From the NCBI GenBank assembly GCA_014898415.1, contig RCTD01000047.1, positions 1 to 64,000 of the forward strand: a DNA stretch of 64,000 nt, given 5' to 3'. This document shows positions 23,520 through 37,205 of this stretch, piece by piece; positions within the stretch are counted from its first letter, which is position 1; every line of letters begins with the position of its first letter. Below the pieces are notes generated by a model. It did not search any database. It saw only the letters and a program-made list of their open reading frames with translations, and was not told the origin of the DNA. This DNA is from Stromatinia cepivora. Taxonomy: Eukaryota; Ascomycota; Leotiomycetes; Helotiales; Sclerotiniaceae. Both the position numbers and the translations under genes were made by a program.

Positions 23520-24172
23520 ATAATTTGATTCTTATTGATCTAGAAAGTATATAAGGTTTGTACAGGAATATAAAGTTGAAGGGAAATGTATTAAACATTA
23601 AAGATATTATAAATGATATATAAAACAAAATTAAAGGAAGAAAAAATATTTAATCAATTGAAAGCTTTTCAATAATATAATTTTTATTATTTTGTAATCG
23701 ATAGTTATAGAATAATAATTAATTGAAGGATTTGAAATTGAATTAAAGAATTGAAGAATTGAGATTGTTGAAAAAATTAAAAACGATTCTGATTAGTTTA
23801 ATGAATTACGGGTCTAATAAGAAAAATGACGAATTTTAAAAAAATAATATATTTATATTTATATTTAGATTTATATTTAGATTTATATTCAGATTTATAT
23901 TCAGATTTATATTCAGATTCAGATTCAGATTTATGATATAAAAGTTGAAATCTATTTCATATTTTAGTATAATTTGATATACAGATTATCTTTTCAAAAT
24001 TCACAATTAAATAAAAAAATATTAAAAGGGTTTTCAAATGATGAGTATTTGATATATTGTATAATATGAACTGATTATAAGCTTTAAAGAATATGAAAAA
24101 TAACTATAAGGAGTATAGCGAATCTATTGTTACTTTTAACTCTGAAAGGGCCGGAATCAAAGCTCGTAATAT
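23520..24172 (-). repeat. Repeat family Z, copy 1 (inverted relative to the right end of the window)
   Basis: The reverse complement of this stretch matches two places at the right end. 24100-24172 matches 63751-63826 (both contain GATTCGCTA and ACTCC). 23530-23850 matches ~63025-63370 (CAATTCTTCAATTC, CCCGTACAAATT/CCTGTACAAACC). Differences are mostly transitions. I recognise no protein; it may be the leader of an unidentified transposon. Confidence 0.7.
23847..23936. repeat. 12-bp tandem repeat
   Basis: About seven units of ATTTATATTCAG/ATTTATATTTAG, ending in shortened GATTCAGATTCAG. It lies inside repeat Z copy 1; the other Z copy (~62990) has only one unit, so the array expanded here. 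Confidence 0.85.
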
Positions 24173-24309
24173 ATAATATATTTTATATTATATTAATAGT
24201 ATTGTTTTATAATATATTATTCATTTGGAACTATATATAAATAATTTATACAAATCATCTCGAAATTTTTGTATATATATTATATATATTATATAGCTTT
24301 ATTTATATT

Positions 24310-24514
24310 TGTCGGAATATGAATCACGTGCATGGTAAGGATGGTAAGGATCATGTGCCCACTAGTGTTCGCATTAATGCTTCGGCATGTACCATTATAT
24401 AGTTTTTTATCTTCTATAGATTCTAGCTTTTTAGGCAAATCAAAATGTATTAATTAAAAAAATATTATATATTCGTTGATAAACTTTATTTCTTTATATA
24501 TAGTTGTTCTGATA
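24310..24514 (+). repeat. 5' LTR of the Copia element (uninterrupted)
   Basis: 205 bp. It contains the preserved CATGGTAAGGATGGTAAGGA and GCATTAATGCTTCGGCATG. Its region 24490-24502 is the empty version of the site where a Tc1 element landed in the 3' LTR. Confidence 0.88.
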
Positions 24515-25679
24515 CTGATTAGTTTTGTTTTATAATAATATCATAGATCAAATATTGGGAATTGATATAAAGAATTATAAACTTTAAGTTTATTTGATTC
24601 TATTCTTGTAATTGAATAAAGATATTTCGTTGTAAAAACAAAGCATTTTTATACCAAAAGACAAACCTTTAATTATTAAATAATCTAAGAAAATCGAAGG
24701 ATCAAGAATAATAACTATCTAATAGTGAATTTGGAGTTCATTTTTTGATTCAGCTATTCTACATTCATTATGCACCTATCAGATATTATAGGGTATCTGA
24801 AGAAAATCTGAAAGCAATTTCAAGTTTTTCGTTATACCTGCTTTTGTATGAAAAATCATTTTATTTATTCATTTTATATAAATTACTAATTATATATGAA
24901 ATTAATCAATTCGATTTAATTAATTTCATTACCCTAATCGTTCTATTCATTTCGATTAAACCCGTTTCGATCAAATTTGATCATTTTAATCAAATTTGGT
25001 TAATTTGGTTGATTCGATTAATCAACCCCAATTTCGAAATACTTCAGGATCCAAAAATATTATATATAATATAAATATAGCTTCATTATAGTATATATTT
25101 TGTATATTACGAATCTATATTCAGATTCTTTTTTAAGATTGTTTTAAAAATCTTATAACAATTAATTTCGATATAATCTAAGAATACATGATAATTATTA
25201 CTATAACAATTATGGCAGGTATATTCGAATACTCCCCCAAAACCTTTCATTTTGAAAAAATCTGAATCCTATTATTATCAATATCAAATATAATAAAGGT
25301 ATCAATTATTTTATATATTAGAAATAAGGAATATAATAAATGAGTAGATAAAGAAAAATATAATTAAATTGTATTTATAAAGAAAACCTTTAGGAAATCA
25401 TCGATTTTTGCAAATTCAAGTTGAAGTTTTATATAATATATAATTATATTGATAAGGATTTATAAAGCAATTATTATAATGATTTTACAAATTTCAAAAT
25501 TGAGTATTTCGAATTCATCAATTTAAAGATTATATTCAGATTATATATTGAATTAAGAATAGATAGTTTGTTTGTCAAAAAGATAATATAATATATAGAA
25601 TTAATAGTCAATAAAGTTTTAATCAAAATACTTTATATCTTATATATATTATAATCGAATGATCAAATTCGAAAAGCAA

Positions 25680-26644
25680 TGATAGATCGATATTTTCAAT
25701 CCCGATTAAAAACTATTCTAAATCAAATCAAGAAATTCAATAATAATATATATCTAAATATTATTTCTAAAAATCTAATATCTTTATTTAATCCTTAAAG
25801 AAGAGAACAGTTTATATAATTGAATATAAAGTAATCATCTTCAATACAATACAAAGAAATTTAATTATTATAATTGGGCAAGAAATCGGGATTTTATATA
25901 TTCAAGGAACTCTTATATAATGAATATTAAAATTCAGAATAGAAACGATATTCAGTATTACTATAATTATCATACGATAATAATATATTTCAAATAGATC
26001 ATTTGATAATAAAAAACCTTCAAACAATAATAAACAATTCAAATATAATTGTAAAGTAGATAATATAGATCAAAATGATATTTATATATATTTTTATAAA
26101 AACAATAAAAAAGAAAGAGATTTATTTAATAATAAAGGAAACAATGATTTAGGAAATTATAAAGACAAATCATTTGATTATATACAAAACGATAATATCA
26201 ATTATAATCTTGGAAATCTTGAGAAACTTTATGATAATACCAATAAATGATTAGAACGATAACTTCGATTATAAATATACTATCTTTTTCAATCATTGCG
26301 AAAGAATCGATATTCACCCAAACCTATATACAAGGGCGTTTCTAACGATGCTAAAGGAGGTTCTTGCATTCTATCATTCGAATCTCAATTATATTCCAAA
26401 TACAATGGATGGCATCTGCAAAATGATGAAAATATTCTTCGAAGGAGAAGGGCATCAATATGGATTTATAGAGAAATGGGACTATATAATCCTTATTATA
26501 TAAAATCCTGGAAAGTCAATAACAGAATGTTTGGATATTATAATTATTAAACTTTGTCATTTTCAAAAAGATCTATCAAAAGAATTTCAAATAATTATAT
26601 ATATCCAAAAAAAGATATTCAATATATATAATTATATATCAACA
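25680..26644 (+). pseudogene. Copia gag remnant, cut by Tc1 copy A
   Basis: Plus-strand text before the insertion includes FHSNLNYIPNTMDGICKMMK-type sequence near 26370-26430 and HFQKDLSKEFQ at ~26550-26590, both as expected for the gag of fungal Copia elements. The frame is broken by RIP stops. It continues after the Tc1 element at 28028, where a 71-codon frame (28392-28607, INGKEVAMNLFNKAI, KGYKDFFLRYDNKEFQDII) probably belongs to the gag/protease junction. Confidence 0.6.
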
Positions 26645-26646
26645 TA

Positions 26647-28025
26647 CAGTACTAGTCAACTTATATTACCCCACAACCTAATTTCAGTTTTTCTATATAT
26701 TCAACATCTACTTTTCAATTTAATTATAAAATCAATTATTGATTATTATAATCCAAAATTTGAATATATTGAAATTCTATATCTATATTACTCCCCCAAA
26801 AAAATTCAAATCTTTATCGCCCTATAATTAATCAATATTTTGTATACCAGCCCTTTATTATAATACAGATCTCGATTCTATCAAACATATTTACCTTTAA
26901 TTTATCGAATAATTCTTAATCTAATATATCCCAAACTATTTATAAATAAATAACTCTTTAATCTCTATCTAATATATTCCAATTTACTTTTATCGATTGC
27001 AATATCAGAAAATATCTTATATAATCTCATTTTTAAAATCTACCAAATATACTCAATAAAATTGAAATTAAAAAAATAAGAAAGTTAATCCTTTAATATT
27101 GAAATCCCTTTCTTTTGAAACCAATTTTATACTTTGTAAATACAATAAATAAAAATATTATCCTATATAAATTCATACTCTAAATCTAACCTTTCAAAAG
27201 TAAAACCTACTTTAACATCAAGGACTTCGAAATATAAATTGATATTATATCTATATTTCTTATTTTCAAAATCTCTATCCATTATATATAAATTGCTTCT
27301 TTCAAAATCCCAAAAGCTTTTTCAAATTATAACCTTTATATTCTTATTTGTATTATATATTTAAACTATTCTAAATTTTCATTTCTAAACAAAAATATAG
27401 AAATACTATTCTTTTTTTTTACCCTACTCCTATCCTATAAAATATTTATTACTTTATATAATTAATTTCCATTCCTTTATTATCAACCCCTTATGTATTA
27501 GATACTATACATACCATTTGAGTATATATATCTGAGTAAGTTCTAATTGCTTTTTATACTTCCAATTGATAATTCTATAAATCTTCAAAATCTTTTTAAT
27601 AATAAAAATATTATATTTAAAACCTACAATTGTTTTTATTTATATATAAATTGATTTTGGATATAATCGAATATATTGAATTAATATACATTCTTTTCTT
27701 TTTATATAAAATCTAATTTGAGGAATACAAAATAGATTCATTCCTTTATTATATAATGTATCTTGTTATAAAATATAACGAATAATTCGCGCTTCGAGAT
27801 TGAAATTAATTATAATACAATAAGGATTAAAATCATTGAAAATTTTGCTAGTAATTTTGCTATATAAATATAGAATAAGATGCTTAAAAACTAATTCCCT
27901 TTCAATATTCAAAATTCTGGAAATATGTTGTAATATTATCGATGAATAAATAATAGAGTTGAAATTCAATTCGCGAAATTTACGCGTTTTTAAGGTTTTG
28001 GGGTAATATAAGTGCACGGTTACTA
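26647..28025 (-). mobile_element. Tc1/mariner element, copy A (inserted in Copia gag)
   Basis: 1379 bp with inverted termini: the left end reads CAGTACTAGTCAACTTATAT, the right end (inverted) the same CAGTA start and ACTTATATTACCCC core. TA duplications lie at 26645-26646 and 28026-28027. The transposase remnant is on the minus strand; its N-terminal part includes a frame at 27766-28017 (HISRILNIERELVF). Size and termini resemble the impala group of fungal Tc1 elements. It is heavily RIP-mutated, more than copy B. Confidence 0.9.
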
Positions 28026-28989
28026 TAAAATTTTATTTCTATATATAAGAAATTATATCCAAACGAAAACGAAATATTTTATATAAATCGAATATATAAT
28101 TAGAAGAATTTTAAAAATAATTATAAATATAAATTTAATCAACAATTTTTTATTTGATCAAAAAAAATTAAAAGATATTTTGTTTACAAAAAAGAAGATT
28201 ATTAATCAAATAAATATATAAAAATTAAATGAATTAAATTGAAATATAAATATAAGGAATTATTTAAAAACAATAATAAAAAATTCGGATTATACTTCGA
28301 ATAATATATTATCGAATATAAAGGAATTTCATTAGATATCGATATTAATAAAAAATTTGTAATATATATTCAAAACAATCTAAAGAAGAATATGAAAGAT
28401 AATAATTCTGAATATATTTGGATTTTATTTTATGGATTGATTAATGGAAAAGAGGTTGCAATGAATTTATTCAATAAGGCAATAATATATACTTCAATTA
28501 ATATCGTTAATGAATCAATTAATAAAATCAAAGGATACAAAGATTTCTTTTTGAGATACGATAATAAGGAGTTTCAGGATATCATTATCAATATAGGAGG
28601 ATTTTAATGATCTATAATAGGATTCAAATAATATTAAGTATATTAAAAGGATATCAAAAATATCAAATTGAATATAAATAGAATAAGAATTACAAAAGTA
28701 ATATTTGGAATCGGAAAAGTTGAATTAATTAGATCGATTTAATTGAACTTATTTCTAGGATCTATTGAATTCTATATTATGAAATCAGAAATATTATTTT
28801 TATTATTGTTATAAAATATAAATCAATTCAGAGTATATTATAATAATATTATCGATATATTTATATTATTAATTGTAAAATATCTTTATATTTGTAAATT
28901 CAAATATACAATATTATTCTAAAATATAAAGATCCAATAATTTATATAAATATTTATCGATATAAACGATTGTTATTTGATCAAATCGG

Positions 28990-31850
28990 AAATATAAAGA
29001 TTATATTATTATTTTGGTTATTTATTCGCAAATAAATTCTATTGAATCTTTCGATATATAGGTTATATAAATATTTCTCAAAGAGATCTCGAAAAACTTA
29101 TGAAATTCTATGAATATTATCAAAAATATAGAAAATCCCTAAATAAATTCAAGTTTAATCTTTATAATGATATCAAATTCAATTATTCGATTATAATCAA
29201 TATTATATATATCAATAACAAATTAATATTATATATTATCAATAAAGGAATCAGATTTCAAATAATATAATAATTTGATAATATCAATATAAAGTATATA
29301 TAAAATAAATTGAAAATATATTGAATAAATATATACTTAGGTTTACCAGATTATATTATTCATAATGCCAGGAAAAATTTTGTAAGTAAAGAATTCAAAT
29401 AATATATTGAAATGATGATAATTATTATGAAAAATATATCCATCAAAGTATATTAGTTGATTGGGATAATCGAACATTATTATCAAATTATTTGATATAT
29501 GTATAATATTATTAAAGAAAAACTCAAGGGTATTAAAATGACGAAGGAATCGGTATTGCAAATGGTAATGAAAGTAATCAATGATATTATTGGCCCTAAT
29601 AGAATTATACTTATTTTTTTAGTATTCGGAATATATCTATAAATATATGAATTCGATTCATTAGTATTTAATATTCAATAATGATTCAATATAATCAAAA
29701 AAGCAAATAACGAAATTAAAAAATTCTAAGTTGAGAAATAAGTAGTAAATATATTGAATCAAAAGAATAATTTAAATATAATTTCAATTTATGAACTATT
29801 AATTAATTCAAAGGTATAAATATAAAAAAAAGCAAACAATCGAATTATTAAATGAATAGGATTATTTATACTATTACAAATCAAAAGCGAAACCTATACA
29901 ATTCAATTATTAAACAGATTTACAATCTTTCGATCTATAATAATAAAATCTTATATAATCGAAAAAATAATATTAAAAGAACTTATTATATAAATAGAAT
30001 CTATTATAATAAAATAAATCCTTTAGAAAACATCTTTGGAGGATCTCGAAATTGTTTTCCAAAAGAAATTTAAGATTGTTTTAAAAAATATAATGAAGAT
30101 TAATCCTGGTATCCTTTAAGTAGTTGTTTTATTAATAAAAACATTATATAATATAATAAATACAATATCGATCAAAATCATAGTAATATGTTTCACTGAA
30201 AATATAATAAAAATATTAAATATAATTATCTACCTTTAAAACAACAAAGAAGAAAACATCACCAATATTTTCGATGAAAATCTGTTGGTATTTAATATAC
30301 CTCAAAATTGATCGATTTATAAAGAATCAAAAAAGAAAGAGATCAATAGTTTAATAAAAAATGATATATTCGAAATCATATAATAAATAGATATATTAGA
30401 AGATATATGAATATTCAAATCAAGATTCATTGATGAAATCAAAAACGAAGGTATTGAAAAGGTATTCCCAAAATCAAGGTTTATAATTCAAATATGAAAT
30501 AATACAGAAAAAGGAGTAATATTAATATAATCATTTACAATTCAATGAATAAATCAATATTTGATATTAAATATTATAATTATCCTATAATCAATTATAT
30601 AAACAATTTTGTATATTAAGGATATTATTCAAATTTATATATAAATAATATCCAATCTAGTATGATTATTCTATATTTTACTATTCAAGGAAATAGGATT
30701 CCCAAAAGGAATATTATTATAAATGATTAAATCATTATATAATATACTAAAGACCGGAAATCATTGGTTCGGCATTTATTACAATCATTATTTTACTACA
30801 CTCCAAATAATCTAATTAATTTACAATCTATATCTAATATATACCAAACAGAAAAACGAAGTATTTGGATTGATAGGATTTTAAATAGATGATACAATTA
30901 TTATAATTAATAAAATATTTACAAATAGAAAACAAAAAGAATTTGAAAACACAAAATTTCTTATAAAAAATCGAGAAATTTTATTACCCGAAAACCCCCT
31001 CAAATTCAACGAAATTATCATCATCTAAAAAAACAATAGTTTTATTTATATTAATTAAAAGAATAATATACAAATCTACAATTCATCAAAATATAATTAA
31101 TCGATATTTACAATATAAAAGGCAAAATCCGAAAAAGTATAACCTTAAAGGATTAATATATTATTCAATATATAAAAGAAACTTATATTTCAATAATATA
31201 TTAATCAGAAATATTATTTACTTTCTTTTTTGTTGCCCAGATTATTAATTCCAAAAAGGAAAATATAAAACTAATGAATAAAACAATTCAATGACAAATA
31301 AATAATCCAATTAGAAGATTGAAATTCATATTATTCGATTTCGATTCATTGAAATTAATAGTATTTATAAATGTATCATTCATTAATAATCGAAATCTAT
31401 CCTTATAAATTGGATATATTATTGTATTAATGGATAAGAATAACAAAGTGAATCTAATTTATTGATTATTTATTAAATGTAAAAAAATCATTAGAAATAT
31501 ATTAGTATCAGAATTTTACAATATAATCTTAAAATTCAATATTAATATAATATTCAAAACTATTATCGAAAATATATTATCAAAGCAAAAAGTATCATTA
31601 ATTATATATATAAATTCGAAATCGCTTTACGATTGTTTTATGAAATTAGATTCAATTCGAAAGAAAAGATTAATGATCGATTTAATAATTTTACAATAAT
31701 CATATAAATAAAGGGAGATAATGGAAATTAAATAGATTAATAAAGAATTTAATCTTGTTGATATAATAATAAAAGCAAAATTATATTAGGCCTTTAAAAA
31801 TCTTGTAGAGAACAATATAATCAAAATCAAGATTATAAAATGAATAAAAA
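28990..31850 (+). pseudogene. Copia pol remnant: integrase, RT, RNase H
   Basis: Integrase is at ~29020-29640: a YRKSLNKFKFNLYNDIKFNY stretch, then GLPDYIIHNARKNFVSKEF at ~29341-29397 (catalytic D region, D changed to N), and IIKEKLKGIKMTKESVLQM later. Reverse transcriptase is at ~30330-31010: IFKSRFIDEIKNEGIEKVF at ~30412-30470, KTGNHWFGIYYNHYF at ~30750-30800, and an IDDT motif at ~30886-30897 matching the catalytic Asp pair. RNase H is at ~31420-31740, with SIINYIYKFEIALRLFYE and KEKINDRFNNF. The integrase-RT order identifies Ty1/Copia. All frames contain RIP stops. Confidence 0.88.
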
Positions 31851-32079
31851 GATTAAAATATGATAAAGAGAAAATAATATAAATATAAGAATGAAAAAAC
31901 GAATACAATATAAGAACTATTATAAATATATATTTAACTTATCAAAATATAATCATTTTATATATAAATTGATTCAAGCAAAGAAACAAAATAAGAACTA
32001 GAATTAAAAGGAATATTTATTTATTGGGTATATATATTCCTAAAATATATGATACTTCAATTTTAAAAGAAATAATCAA

Positions 32080-33651
32080 TATCGGAATATGAATTATATA
32101 TATGATAAAGATAATAAGAATGGTAAGGATAATAAAGATTATATATATATTATTATATAACTCTTTATCTTTTATAGATTCTAATTCTTCAAGTAAATCG
32201 AAGTGTATTAATTGGAGGAGTGTTGTACATCCGTTGATAAACTTCACTTCCCTGTACAGTACTAGTCAACTTATATTACCTTACAACCTAATTTCAGTTT
32301 TTTTATATATTCAACATCTATCTTTCAATTTAATTATAAAATCAATCATTAATTATTATAATCTAAAATTTGAATATATTGAAGTTCTATATCTATACTA
32401 TTCCCCAAAAAAATTCAAATCTTTATCGTTTTATAATTAATCAATATTTTATATACCAGCCCTTTACTATGATATAGATCTTAATTCTATCAGATATATT
32501 CGCTTCTAATTTATCAAATAATTCTTGATTTAATATATTCCAAACTGTTTATAAATAACTCTTTAATCTTTGTTTAATATATTCCGATTCGTTTTTGTCG
32601 ATTATAATATCAGGAAACATTTTATATAATTTCATTTTTAAAGCCTACCAAATATATTCAATAGAATTAAGATTAGAAGAATAAAAAAATCAATTCTTTA
32701 ATATTAGGATTCTTTTCTTTTAAAGCCAATCCTATATTTTATGGGCACAATAAATAGAAGTATTATCCTGTATAAATTTATATCCTGGATCCAATCTTTC
32801 AAAAACAAGATCTATTTCAATATCGAAGACTTCGAGATATAAATTGATATTATATTTATATTTCTTATTCTCAAAATCTTTATCTATTATATATAGATTG
32901 CTCCTTTCAAAATCCCAAAAGTCCTTTCAGATTATAATCTTCATATTCTTATTCGTACTATATATTTGAACCATTCTAGGTTCCTATTTCTGAATAGAAA
33001 TACAGAAACATTATTCTCCTCTTTTACCCTACCCCCACTCTACAAAGCATTCGTCATTCTATACAACTAATCCCTATTCCTTTATTATCAATCCCCTATA
33101 TACTAAGCATTATATAAACCATTTGAGTATATATACCTGAATAAGTTCCGGCCGCTTTTTACACTTCCAATTGATAATTCCATAAACCTTCAAAATCTTC
33201 TAATAATAAAGGTACTACATTTAAGGCTTACAATTGTTTTTGTTTATATATAAATTGATTTTGAATATAATCAAATATATCGAATTAGTATATATTCTTC
33301 TCTTTCTATATAAAATCTAATTCAAAAAATACAAGATAGATTTATTCCTTTATTATATAATACATTTTGTTATAAAATATAACAAACAATTCGCATTTCG
33401 AGATTAAAATCAATTGCAATATAATAAGGACTAAAACCATTAAAAACTTTGCCAATAATTTTGCCATATAAATATAAAATAAGATACTTAAAAGCTAACT
33501 CCCTTTCAATATTCAAGGTTCTAGGAATACATTGTAATATTATTGATGAATAAATAATAAAGAGAGTTGAAATTCAATTCGCAAAATTTATACGTTTTTA
33601 AGGTTTTGGGGTAATATAAGTGCACGGTTACTGTATACAGTTGTCCCGACA
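32080..33651 (+). repeat. 3' LTR of the Copia element, split by Tc1 copy B
   Basis: Left part 32080-32256, right part 33634-33651. Without the insertion it is ~193 bp, against 205 bp for the 5' LTR (small deletion). It ends TTGTCCCGACA; the 5' LTR has TTGTTCTGATA at the same place. Confidence 0.88.
32257..33633 (-). mobile_element. Tc1/mariner element, copy B (inserted in Copia 3' LTR)
   Basis: 1377 bp, same termini and orientation as copy A; TA duplications at 32255-32256 and 33634-33635. The minus-strand transposase remnant is more legible than in copy A. FIQDNTSIYCAHKI (~32800-32755) is the second catalytic Asp of the DDE domain. FFYSSNLNSIEYIW (~32690-32645) is the third catalytic region, with the expected S-P-D-L-N read as S-S-N-L-N, a RIP-type change. 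The family moves by cut-and-paste into TA sites. Confidence 0.92.
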
Positions 33652-33762
33652 ATATTATATAAATATTCAATTAATATACATACGAATATGAATTATATCG
33701 AATCAATTATATAATCGAAAATATCGAATATAAAGATATTCATATAAAGTATTTTTATTTGA

Positions 33763-34800
33763 TAGTAGTAGTAGTAGTATTAATTTGCGTTTAACGAATA
33801 TAAATTTATGATTTATACTTTAGGATCTTCTAAGAAATATTGAGATATATTAAATTAGGGAATTTAAATTGAAAATTACTTTTGAAAGTATTTTTAATTT
33901 ATAATGAGTTTTAATGAATTATTTGAATACGATTTTCTTATATTGTTTAAAATAGATATTTGTTTTTCTAAAATTATACTTTTTAGAATATAAAAATAAT
34001 CGAAAAATTGAAATAAAGTTAATTTAGATTAACAAATTTCAAAAAGATTTAAAAAGAAAAGAAATTACAAATTCAATATCAAAGCAATCAAATAAAAAAG
34101 AAAAATGTTCAAAATAAAATAGAGTATTTATAATAGAAATAAGTTATATTATTAAGAATAGATATTAGAATAAAAATTAATGATATTTCAAAATTTGAGA
34201 AATTCAAAAAACTAATTTATTAAACAAAATAAAGAATTAAGATTTTTTTATATCAAAAATAAAGGAATAAATGATTTGAATGATCAATTATCAAAGGATT
34301 TTTATATTTTAAAATAATAAATGACATATAAAAGAAATTTATTTTATTTATATATATATTTGAGATTTATATTCTTATATTCAAATTTTAAATAATATTA
34401 TATATAATTTTTATACAAGAATTTAATTATGAATAATTTATAAAGATATTATTTAAATAAATCAAATTTTAAAAGAATTTTGATTTTATAATTGAGGTTT
34501 TATTTCCGATAATTTGTAAATAGTTTTATATTGTATTTAAATTATCAGATTTGTTATAAATTGGAATAAAAATTTTTGAAGATGATATTGAATTTATTAA
34601 TTGTAAATTTAAAATTTAGATTAATATTATATATATTTGAAATTTAAAATGTTTAATAATAATAAATCATTATTATTAAATTTTAATATCAAAACTCACG
34701 AAAAAATTATTATTAAAAAATCTGAAAATATTAATTGAATTATCTTTGAATTCTGTATGAAAGTTATAAACTCATAATAAAATAAGTTATATATAAAAAT
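33763..34800 (-). repeat. S-R1 module, inverted copy 1
   Basis: Starts with a (TAG)n run (33763-33779) followed by TATTAATTTGCGTTTAACGA. Its body at ~34330-34680 is the reverse complement of the S segment at 38690-39260. Right boundary approximate. See the plus copies at 49840, 50985 and 53345. Confidence 0.7.
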
Positions 34801-35539
34801 AATAAAATATAAAAAAATATTTGGAAATAAAAAATTTAGAATATTAGAAAAATTATTTGGATTATTTTATTTTTTAAATTAATCTATTTAATTTCATTCT
34901 TTAATTTTGAAAATAAAGTAAAGATTATTAATAAAAAATCAGTTATTATTTGTTATAATTCTGATTATTAAATTTTTGGTATTTTTTTCAAATATATTAA
35001 ATTTATTCGCTATATTTGTTATAATATTCGAATGAATATACATAAAGATTTTTTTAAAATCAATTATATTGATAATTTTTATTATATTAATTATTATAAA
35101 TCTTTTTTTATAGATTATATAAATTGTTTTATTATTATTTTTTAAAAATAATAATAAATATATTAAATCGATTTATAAGAAATTCGATATCATTTAGAAA
35201 TACAAAGAATTTTTTTTAAGATAATTTAAATAAAATTAGTGAAATTATTATTTTAATCTTGATTCAAATATTTTTATTTTTATTTTTATTTTATTCAAAT
35301 ATAAGTATAAAAGTAAAATAATAATTTAATATAAAAAAACTGAAATAATTATAATTATTATCATTATCGAATCAATAATTATTTTTATTATTAAATTTAA
35401 TAAAATCGTTTTTTATATTTCTTACCAAAAAAAATCTATATTAATTATAAATTCCTTAATTCCTTTTTTAAAAAGAATGAAACTATATTTAATAAAATTT
35501 TCAATAAGATTTTTGTAAAAAATGTTAATAATAATAAAT

Positions 35540-37205
35540 TCATAATAGATTATTATAAAACCCTTTTTTAATAATAAAATATTATAAAAAACCTCATAAT
35601 TATAATTATAATAACAAAATTCATTAATAAAATTTTCAAATTAATTAAATCAATATTAACAAAGATATTTCTATTTATATTATACTTTTTGAAATATTTT
35701 ATACAAATTCGATTAATATTATTTATATCTAAGAATTCTCAATAAAAATTAATAATAGAATTTAAAATTATTTAGAATTCGATTATTATATATTAATTGA
35801 TTTAGACTTTTTGGTTTTTAAATTATAATTTATATTTATAAAGAAATGAATTTTTATATTTAATAATAATGATTTATTTATAATAAAAATGTTGAATAAT
35901 AATGATTTTTTTATAATAAAAATATTTTTTAAATCGATATTAATAATATCATTATTCTGAATATATATAAATAATTAATAATCAACAAAATTATGGATTA
36001 TATAATATACTTTATATTTATATAATAACATCTTATTAAAGAAGATTTAAATTTAGAATCATTATAATTTATTAAAGGAATAATTTTATAATATAATCCT
36101 TTATAAATAATATGAATTTTATTGATAAATTTAATAAATTTATGTATAAAACAAATTATATTTTCAATTATTATTTTTTTAATATTTTTTTATTTGTATA
36201 TTTATTGAGGAGGATTTATATATTGATTTGAATTATATAATATAAATCTCAGTGATTTCTGATAACCATTAGACTTCTTTAAAATAATATTATTATAAAA
36301 TCCCTAAAAAAATTTCCAAAACGATTTTTGAATTTTATTAATATTGGAATTATAAATTTATATGATTTTGAAATCCTTTTCGATATTTATATAATAGAAA
36401 TATTTCTATAAAATTTTATTATTTTGAAATCTGTTATTTATATAATAAATAAATCTGATTATGATAAAGGATATTATTATTCAATTTTATAATGAAATAA
36501 AATTATAAAGGGTTTGTTATTAGGGTTTTTTATAATATTATATATAAAATAAAATATAAATATTAAAAATATATTATTGATGACATTAAAAATAATAAGG
36601 GCTTTTATAAAATTATTAATCGATATAAATTGAGATTTAGTTTTAAATTATCTTTATTATTTATTGATAATATAAAAAAAAGGGAAAAAAAACTTTATAT
36701 ATTTTGATATTAAATCGTTTTAATCTTGATAACTATTTAAATGATAATTTATTGATCGATTGAAAAAATAATGTGATTTTCGAATAATTCAAAATAATTT
36801 TTATAAAAGAAATAGAAAAAAATATTATTGATATTTTCAATATATTATTAAAAATGAATAAGATTCTTATTCAATTATTCAAGATATATTGTGAATCAAT
36901 TAAATGTTTAATATAATTATTATCTAATTTTGAACTTTTTCTTTTATATCTAGAAATTAATCAAAATTGTAATGTTTTTTAAAATAAACCCAAAAAAAGT
37001 TTTTAATTTATTTATAAAGATTTATTATATTTATAATTTATATTTTCAAAGATCTAAAATATATTGTTATTCAAAAGATCAAATAAACAATATTTATAAA
37101 TAATATCCTAAATCTTTAATATAAAAGAATTCTTTTTTGAAAAGTAATTATAAATTTGATAATTAGTTTTATATATAATACTGAAATAATAATTTTTTAG
37201 GGATT
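35540..37205 (+). repeat. T module, copy 1
   Basis: Direct match to 60460-62070 over ~1.6 kb, and in part to 52080-52847. Shared landmarks include TTTATATTTAATAATAATGA and TATTTATTGATAATAT. A frame at ~36690-37100 stays open through RIP stops and is conserved in copies, but its product is not recognised. Confidence 0.7.

Larger units (their letters stand above)
24310..33651 (+). mobile_element. Ty1/Copia retrotransposon, RIP-inactivated, with two nested Tc1 insertions
   Basis: The 5' LTR (24310-24514) begins TGTCGGAATATGAATCACGT; the 3' LTR (32080-33651 including an insertion) ends CGACA, the inverse of TGTCG. The 5-mer ATATT precedes the 5' LTR (24305-24309) and follows the 3' LTR (33652-33656). 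Removing the two Tc1 units leaves ~6.58 kb, a usual Copia length. Integrase precedes reverse transcriptase on the plus strand, the diagnostic Copia order. Many stops in all domains show that it is dead. The 1.2-kb leader before gag (24515-25680) holds AT-rich GATTAAT/GATCAAAT-type repeats and a 109-codon frame of low complexity. Confidence 0.92.
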
